Below, in pieces: positions 13,591-14,633 of a stretch of DNA of 14,633 bases. A program made the position numbers and the translations under genes. Within the stretch, counting starts at the first letter, position 1. The number at the start of each line of letters is the position of its first letter. The notes beneath the pieces were generated by a model. That model was given only the letters and a program-made list of their open reading frames with translations, did no database searches and was not told where the DNA came from. This stretch comes from a bacterium (lineage in GTDB: Bacteria; Eremiobacterota; Eremiobacteria; Baltobacterales; Baltobacteraceae), in assembly GCA_021782295.1 (NCBI GenBank), contig JAJXVC010000021.1, forward strand, positions 1-14,633. Direction: 5' to 3'.

Positions 13591-14016
13591 CTATTTGAGG
13601 TGGGCGACGAGGACAACCGCAGCAACACCGACCGTCGCAATCATGACGCCGCTCAGCCCGAAGAACAGATTGAGCGTGTGACCGGTGATTTTACGGCCGA
13701 ACATTCCAAACTTGTCGTCGATGTTACGACCGAACATTCCAAACTTGTCGTCGATGTTACGACCGAACACTCCAAACTTGTCGTCGATGTTACGACCGAA
13801 CACTCCAAACTTGTCGTCGATGTTACGGCCGAGTTCGGTGAACGCCTCGCGGATATCGTCCTTGGTGACGGCGTTCTCTTGGAAAACCGTGCGAAAAATG
13901 CCCGCAAGGGTCTCTGCGTATTCTTGGGTGTCGCCCGCTTCTTGCAGCCTCTTGGAGATCGAAAGGGTATCGATCATACTATTCGTTCTATCGGCCGTTA
14001 TTTGGGAAAGTTTCAT
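13591..14016 (-). CDS. Membrane-anchored coiled-coil protein with four 11-residue repeats
   Basis: A 141-residue protein. Residues 14-62 hold a helical head (M14-IDTLSISKRLQEAG, then Y33-AETLAGIFRTVF) similar in style to DUF1640/CCDC90-like small coiled-coil proteins. Residues 64-107 are four copies of RNIDDKFG-V/M-FG, an 11-residue (hendecad) pattern expected to form an amphipathic helix or coiled coil. Residues 115-139 are a C-terminal transmembrane helix followed by a final K. It thus looks like a tail-anchored inner-membrane protein with the repeats in the cytoplasm; function unknown. The ATG at 14016 has AGGCGG 8 nt upstream and is preferred. The ATG at 13977 (starting MIDTLSIS) matches the usual start of such proteins but has no Shine-Dalgarno. 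It lies 60 nt after an AAA-type ATPase gene on the same strand and has its own terminator. Confidence 0.75.
   Translation of the reverse strand: MKLSQITADRTNSMIDTLSISKRLQEAGDTQEYAETLAGIFRTVFQENAVTKDDIREAFTELGRNIDDKFGVFGRNIDDKFGVFGRNIDDKFGMFGRNIDDKFGMFGRKITGHTLNLFFGLSGVMIATVGVAAVVLVAHLK
13697..13828 (-). repeat. Four tandem 33-nt repeats
   Basis: Units at 13697-13729, 13730-13762, 13763-13795 and 13796-13828 are identical except for one position that distinguishes the first two from the last two (ATG versus GTG codon on the coding strand, Met versus Val) and the last base of unit 4. The 33-nt period keeps the reading frame, so copy-number change would lengthen the helix by 11 residues without disrupting the gene. 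Near identity at silent sites points to recent duplication. Confidence 0.92.
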
Positions 14017-14076
14017 CGAAAAAGCCGCCTGAAGCGCACTGCGCAAGCGCCTTCCCGGTGCGGCGCGGCGGCGTGG

Positions 14077-14633
14077 CTATCGTTGAGCGGGCCTCTGCGT
14101 TCTCAACAAGTAGTCGCCAAAGAGCGGAGCGGTAAATTGCGTTTCGCCGGTTTTCGGACTGAAAATCGCGCCTTTTTGAATAAGCCTCTCTCGCAAGCTC
14201 GCGCACGCTGCCGAGGTTGTCCCGAATTTGCTTGCCACGTCCTCGGTGCCCTGTGGGCCGGCTCCGAGCGTTGCCAGTGCGAAGGCGTAGTCGATTTCAC
14301 GTGCTGTAAGGCGCGAGAGCCGTGTCTGGAAGAAGTCGCGGTCGAGGCGCTGCAGAGCGACCGGCGTCGCTGCGTCGACGTCTTCTTCTATGATGGTATT
14401 GCCGCGTGCGAGGTTCCATGCATCGTGTGCCCATTCCTGAACGAAGTAGGGGTAGCCTTGGGTTACTGCGGCGATCTTAGCAATGGCGTCGTCTGAAATT
14501 GATGCACCCGATCGAACAATTGGTTTTTCAACTGCGCGACGAACGTCGTCGACGGAAAGCGACCCGATATTTACGAAGTGGAATTGGCGTTCGGCGTAAG
14601 GTTTCGCATCAGCAATACTGTTTTGCAGAAGAT
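14077..14633 (-). CDS. C-terminal part of an AAA-type ATP-binding protein (5' end outside the window)
   Basis: Reading the minus strand from 14631 gives 184 codons without a stop until TAG at 14079-14077. No start codon belongs to it within the window, so the gene continues beyond 14633. The visible part looks like the end of an Orc1/Cdc6- or STAND-like AAA ATPase. First comes the end of the ATPase core and the lid helices (A13-ERQFHFVNIGSLSVDDVRRAV, then T57-QGYPYFVQEWAHDAW, the G-Y-P pattern common in such lids). Then comes a winged-helix-like C-terminal domain (about 105-178: L108-TAREIDYAFALATLG, V132-ASKFGTTSAACASLRERLIQKGAIFSP, F166-TAPLFGDYL). Walker motifs would lie outside. Such proteins are often annotated simply as ATP-binding protein; role unknown. 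It is followed after 60 nt by the repeat-protein gene on the same strand. Confidence 0.8.
   Translation of the reverse strand, partial: LLQNSIADAKPYAERQFHFVNIGSLSVDDVRRAVEKPIVRSGASISDDAIAKIAAVTQGYPYFVQEWAHDAWNLARGNTIIEEDVDAATPVALQRLDRDFFQTRLSRLTAREIDYAFALATLGAGPQGTEDVASKFGTTSAACASLRERLIQKGAIFSPKTGETQFTAPLFGDYLLRTQRPAQR

Noticed and set aside
12464..13681. 405-codon plus-strand open frame across bioB, oxidoreductase and DUF190 genes
   Set aside because: It runs antisense through three well-supported genes and their promoter and terminator, with a low-complexity Arg/Ser/Pro-rich product.
13697..13828. Possible CRISPR array
   Set aside because: The 33-nt units are directly adjacent with no spacers and keep one reading frame, so they are coding tandem repeats. 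The same holds for the 36-nt repeats at 341-448.
13600..14496. 298-codon plus-strand open frame at the right edge
   Set aside because: It is antisense to the 33-nt repeats and the AAA ATPase end. The minus strand gives a membrane anchor, a terminator and a recognisable winged-helix region instead.

Overview
The window is a GC-rich (roughly 60%), very gene-dense bacterial chromosomal segment. It carries mostly housekeeping and cell-envelope genes, and there is no sign of phage, insertion sequence, CRISPR, rRNA or tRNA. The proteins recognised (Dxs, SecG, MurI, an AMIN/Amidase_3 cell-wall hydrolase, a GerMN protein, BioB, DUF190) are bacterial. Their sequences do not sit obviously in a well-known model lineage. 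A GC-rich, uncultured-type lineage such as Eremiobacterota/WPS-2 is my guess from overall style only; it is inference, not something the sequence proves.

Layout. (1) 1-624, plus strand: a short gene for a histone H1-like, Lys/Arg/Ala-rich repeat protein with a C-terminal AT-hook. It has its own candidate promoter, a hairpin abutting the Shine-Dalgarno, and a 12-bp hairpin downstream. (2) 685-5022, minus strand, read right to left: dxs, secG, then two OppD/OppF-type ABC ATPases joined by an ATGA overlap, with no permease or binding protein next to them. (3) 5131-5775, plus strand: a PAP2-like membrane protein, divergent from dxs and overlapping murI tail-to-tail by 50 nt. (4) 5726-13456, minus strand: a long tightly packed series read right to left: DUF190 protein, flavodoxin-fold NAD(P)H oxidoreductase, bioB, a lipoprotein of unknown function, two different SAM-dependent methyltransferases (ATGA overlap), a four-helix membrane protein, a GerMN protein, a multidomain N-acetylmuramoyl-L-alanine amidase, and murI. 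An extended -10 promoter lies just upstream of the DUF190 gene. (5) 13536-14633, minus strand: a small C-terminally membrane-anchored protein built on four near-identical 33-nt repeats, with a textbook rho-independent terminator. Before it comes the C-terminal part of an AAA-type ATPase that runs off the right edge and has no start codon inside the window.

How the genes fit together. The GerMN protein, amidase and MurI are linked by overlaps or a 3-nt gap and all point to peptidoglycan metabolism. Dxs makes the isoprenoid precursor used for the polyprenyl carrier of cell-wall synthesis, and the divergent PAP2-like protein could act on such a lipid, though its key Asp is replaced. SecG and the lipoprotein are also envelope-related. 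The most unusual elements are the two DNA-level tandem-repeat genes at the two ends, the orphan ATPase pair, the Pro/Ala-rich N-terminal extension of SecG, and the unrecognised lipoprotein and four-helix membrane protein. I saw no clear-cut new defence or mobile system here. The best candidate for something undescribed is the repeat-protein/AAA ATPase pair at the right edge.
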